From Semisulcospira habei (taxonomy: Eukaryota; Mollusca; Gastropoda; Semisulcospiridae), in NCBI GenBank assembly GCA_036245525.1, contig BTPG01000003.1, positions 185,702,933-185,766,932 on the forward strand: a stretch of DNA of 64,000 bases, in the 5' to 3' direction. This document shows positions 61,942 through 64,000 of this stretch, one piece after another. Position 1 is the stretch's first letter. Each line of letters starts with the position of its first letter. The translations under genes were made by a program, and so were the position numbers. Below the pieces are notes generated by a model. It saw nothing but the letters and a program-made list of their open reading frames with translations, ran no database searches and was not told the origin of the DNA.

Positions 61942-62282
61942 TCATAGACACTGGAAATGTTTGTAAAGGATGCAGTAAAATGACAGAAATTATCTGAAGC
62001 AGCTTGCCACTACTGAAGATATTAGCCCAATTTAAAGGAAAACAACACATGCACTGGCAGTTAAATTAAAGCCAACTTCTCGTAAAACTTCAAATTTACT
62101 GTCTAACGCAACAGCAAAACAACATCCACCTAACAACTAAACAACATCTGGTGTATTTCTTGTTCACAATATTCAGTCAGACATTAATTTGACAAGGAAT
62201 ACAGCAGCAAGTAAAGTTGGCCGCCTTGTCCATGCAGCCACCAGTTCTGTAAACACGTACTGGTGGCTTCATGCACAGGGGG

Positions 62283-62374
62283 TTAACTTGCTGGCTGTTG
62301 GTAGTGCTTTTTTTTGAGTTAATTCCTGCAGGAATCACTCTGTCGAAAAGCACTACCAGCAGCCAAAGGGTTAA
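62283..62374. mobile_element. TTAA palindrome, family C
   Basis: TTAACTTGCTGGCTGTTGG... mirrored to AGCAGCCAAAGGGTTAA. Confidence 0.82.
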
Positions 62375-62444
62375 AAGAATGACAATAACTGGCAATGATG
62401 CATTCAATACTGACATACAAATTAGATGTTTACAAAACTAGCGA

Positions 62445-63711
62445 CTATTTAAGAGTACCACTCCAGTTGATGGGATTGTAGCGTAGAACTTCACGGTCGA
62501 CATGGTTTTCTAACTGCCGCTCGGCTCTCCTCTGTTGCCACTGGTCTTCCATGTACTGTACAAACAATCGACATGCAGCTAGTGATCATATAACTGAAAC
62601 TCAATCTCACATATTATATAACCATTATTAGGTTAAAAACCTATTTTTGTAAAACACAAATTTTTATCTGAAATTTTACCCTTATCATTCAGTGGGTGAA
62701 ATAAGTATGACTAAAATAGTTCAAGGGTAGTGCCAGAATAGCTTGGCGCCTCTAGGCGCCAAGCTATTCTGGCACCACCCTTGAACTGAAGCCATTGGTC
62801 TATATCCTTATCTGTAAGTACTATAATGTAGCTTGCATATGGCAGTGTCCAAATTTGAAGCTTTTAGCCTCAGTATGATATGGGTTAAAGAAACCTGTGG
62901 ACCTGGATGTCTTTTGATTGTTTTCATTGGGCTTCCGAAACAATATGGCTTTCTAGATAAAACATAGCTTGAATATACTTAAACACTGCAAACTTGCAGC
63001 TACTGTACTTCCTAATAACCCAGAGCATACTAAAGGCTAAAAGCTTCAAATTTGCACACTGCCATATGCAAGCTACATTATAGTATTTACAGATAAGATA
63101 CAGACCATTGGCTTTAGTTCAAGGCTGGTGCCAGAATAGATGGGCGCCTAGAGGCGCCAAGCTATTCTGGCACTACCCTTGAACTATTTTAGTCAAACGT
63201 TATTTCACACACTGGTGTATTCCGAATGAAGGGTTAATACTTTGCAAACTTGCAGTTACTGTACTTTCTATCAACCCATTTAACCACAAGGCCATATTTC
63301 CCAAATTTTGGAGGCATCACCTAACAATTACGTAGCAGTTTCAGGAGATGGATCGACCATGATAATTCAAGGGTAGTGCCATTTAGTGCCATTAGTCACC
63401 AAGCTAATCTGGGACTACCCTTGAATTGTTATGGTTGATCCAACTCCATCTGTAGGGCGTTGGGGCTAAATGGGTTAAATAAACGACCATAACCACAAAT
63501 ACATTTATGAAAGGCACTCACATGTTTGTTGTCGTCTCTGAATTTCTTGAGGTAGTTGTATTTATTGATGAAGGAGTCCATGTCTTGTGCTCGGCATTGT
63601 CTGTCATACTCCACCGCCGCCTCACTCTCCTTCACCTTGTCCTTCAGTGTCTGGCGTTTCAGGGCATCCTGGTCTGCCATCTGTTGCTTCAGCACTTGCC
63701 GAAAGTGGCGT
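62445..63711 (-). CDS. Coiled-coil protein, last two exons
   Basis: Minus-strand exons are 63711-63522 (acceptor ACAG, donor GTGAGT) and 62555-62445 (acceptor GTACAG, stop TAG), phase 0 between them. The two exons add about 99 codons, and earlier exons lie beyond the right edge. The protein end is strongly helical and charged: QVLKQQMADQDALKRQTLKD, EYDRQCRAQDMDSFINKYNY, then DQWQQRRAERQLENHVDREV and a C-terminal RYNPINWSGTLK. This looks like a cilium- or centrosome-type coiled-coil protein; CCDC81 is one guess, but I do not recognise it securely. The splice sites, clean frames and conserved-looking tail argue that it is real. Confidence 0.65.
62676..62888. mobile_element. Family B palindrome
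   Basis: ACCCTTATCATTCAGTGGG...AGTATGATATGGGTTAA, with the stem AGCTTGGCGCCTCTAGGCGCCAAGCT. It lies in the intron of the coiled-coil gene. Confidence 0.88.
63015..63237. mobile_element. Family B palindrome, reverse
   Basis: TAACCCAGAGCATACTAAAGG...GTATTCCGAATGAAGGGTTAA. It is in inverted orientation to 62676-62888. Confidence 0.85.
63271..63478. mobile_element. Family A palindrome
   Basis: CAACCCATTTAACCACAAGGC...TGGGGCTAAATGGGTTAA. The stem centre is partly deleted. Confidence 0.82.
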
Positions 63712-63772
63712 CTGTAATGTTGTGCATGAAAAGGTTTTAATGGAAAGGAAATAAAATGAATGAACAATGCCA

Positions 63773-63853
63773 TTAACCCTTTGGCTGTCGGCAGCGCTTT
63801 TTGTCAAGGTGATTCCTGCAGACAAAAAGCGCTACCGACAGCCAAAGGGTTAA
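63773..63853. mobile_element. TTAA palindrome, family C
   Basis: TTAACCCTTTGGCTGTCGG... mirrored to CCGACAGCCAAAGGGTTAA, almost perfect. It lies about 60 bases upstream of the coiled-coil exon. Confidence 0.9.
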
Positions 63854-64000
63854 CTAACCTATTCAGCACTGATATCATTGCACCATCTGTTGCTTTAAAA
63901 TTTTCAGAAGTTACGTCGGTGTAGGTGTACATTGCGTGGTGTCAATGTGAACATTTTTATGGAAATATATATAAAATACAAGTACCATTATCCCATATCA

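Overview
The window is eukaryotic, repeat-dense nuclear DNA. It has spliced genes with GT-AG introns, long CA/TG microsatellites, LINEs, a tRNA-derived SINE, a Ty3/gypsy retrotransposon, a DIRS-type tyrosine-recombinase fragment, hAT remnants and dozens of palindromic MITE-like elements. The repeat mixture together with a CARNS1-like ATP-grasp gene suggests a lophotrochozoan, most likely a gastropod mollusc. That assignment is inference; nothing in the window proves the species.

Three protein-coding genes can be supported. (1) 1096-6062, plus strand: the last four coding exons of a carnosine-synthase-1-like ATP-grasp ligase; its 5' part lies left of the window. (2) 11898-50206, plus strand: a complete TMEM43 (LUMA) gene of 13 coding exons, predicted 440 residues with four membrane segments, spread over 38 kb because its introns are full of transposons. 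(3) 62445-63711, minus strand: the last two exons of a coiled-coil protein I cannot name with confidence. The genes have no evident functional link.

Layout: 0-1 kb family I repeat; 1-6 kb CARNS1-like exons with palindromes in the introns; 6-11.9 kb intergenic repeats (hAT-like MITE, minisatellite, LINE 3' end, SINE); 11.9-50.2 kb TMEM43. Intron 1 (12-21 kb) holds LINE tails and family I pieces. Intron 3 (21.9-30 kb) is mostly a 7.3 kb Ty3/gypsy element on the minus strand whose integrase precedes its reverse transcriptase. Intron 4 (30-37 kb) holds a DIRS recombinase and family I. Intron 6 (38-41.5 kb) holds a tandem-repeat element split by a LINE. Intron 7 holds a solo LTR that ends nine bases before exon 8. 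Intron 9 holds another tandem-repeat element, a deleted hAT and an RTE insertion. 50-62 kb is intergenic with family I, a 1.4 kb inverted repeat pair and many palindromes.

The most striking signal is a swarm of about 35-40 near-perfect palindromes from several sequence-unrelated families. Most are bounded on both sides by TTAA followed by CCC or CTC (mirrored as GGG/GAG then TTAA), which suggests mobilisation by a piggyBac-type, TTAA-specific machinery. Some abut and share one TTAA, one starts eight bases after a splice donor, and one is split by the gypsy element.
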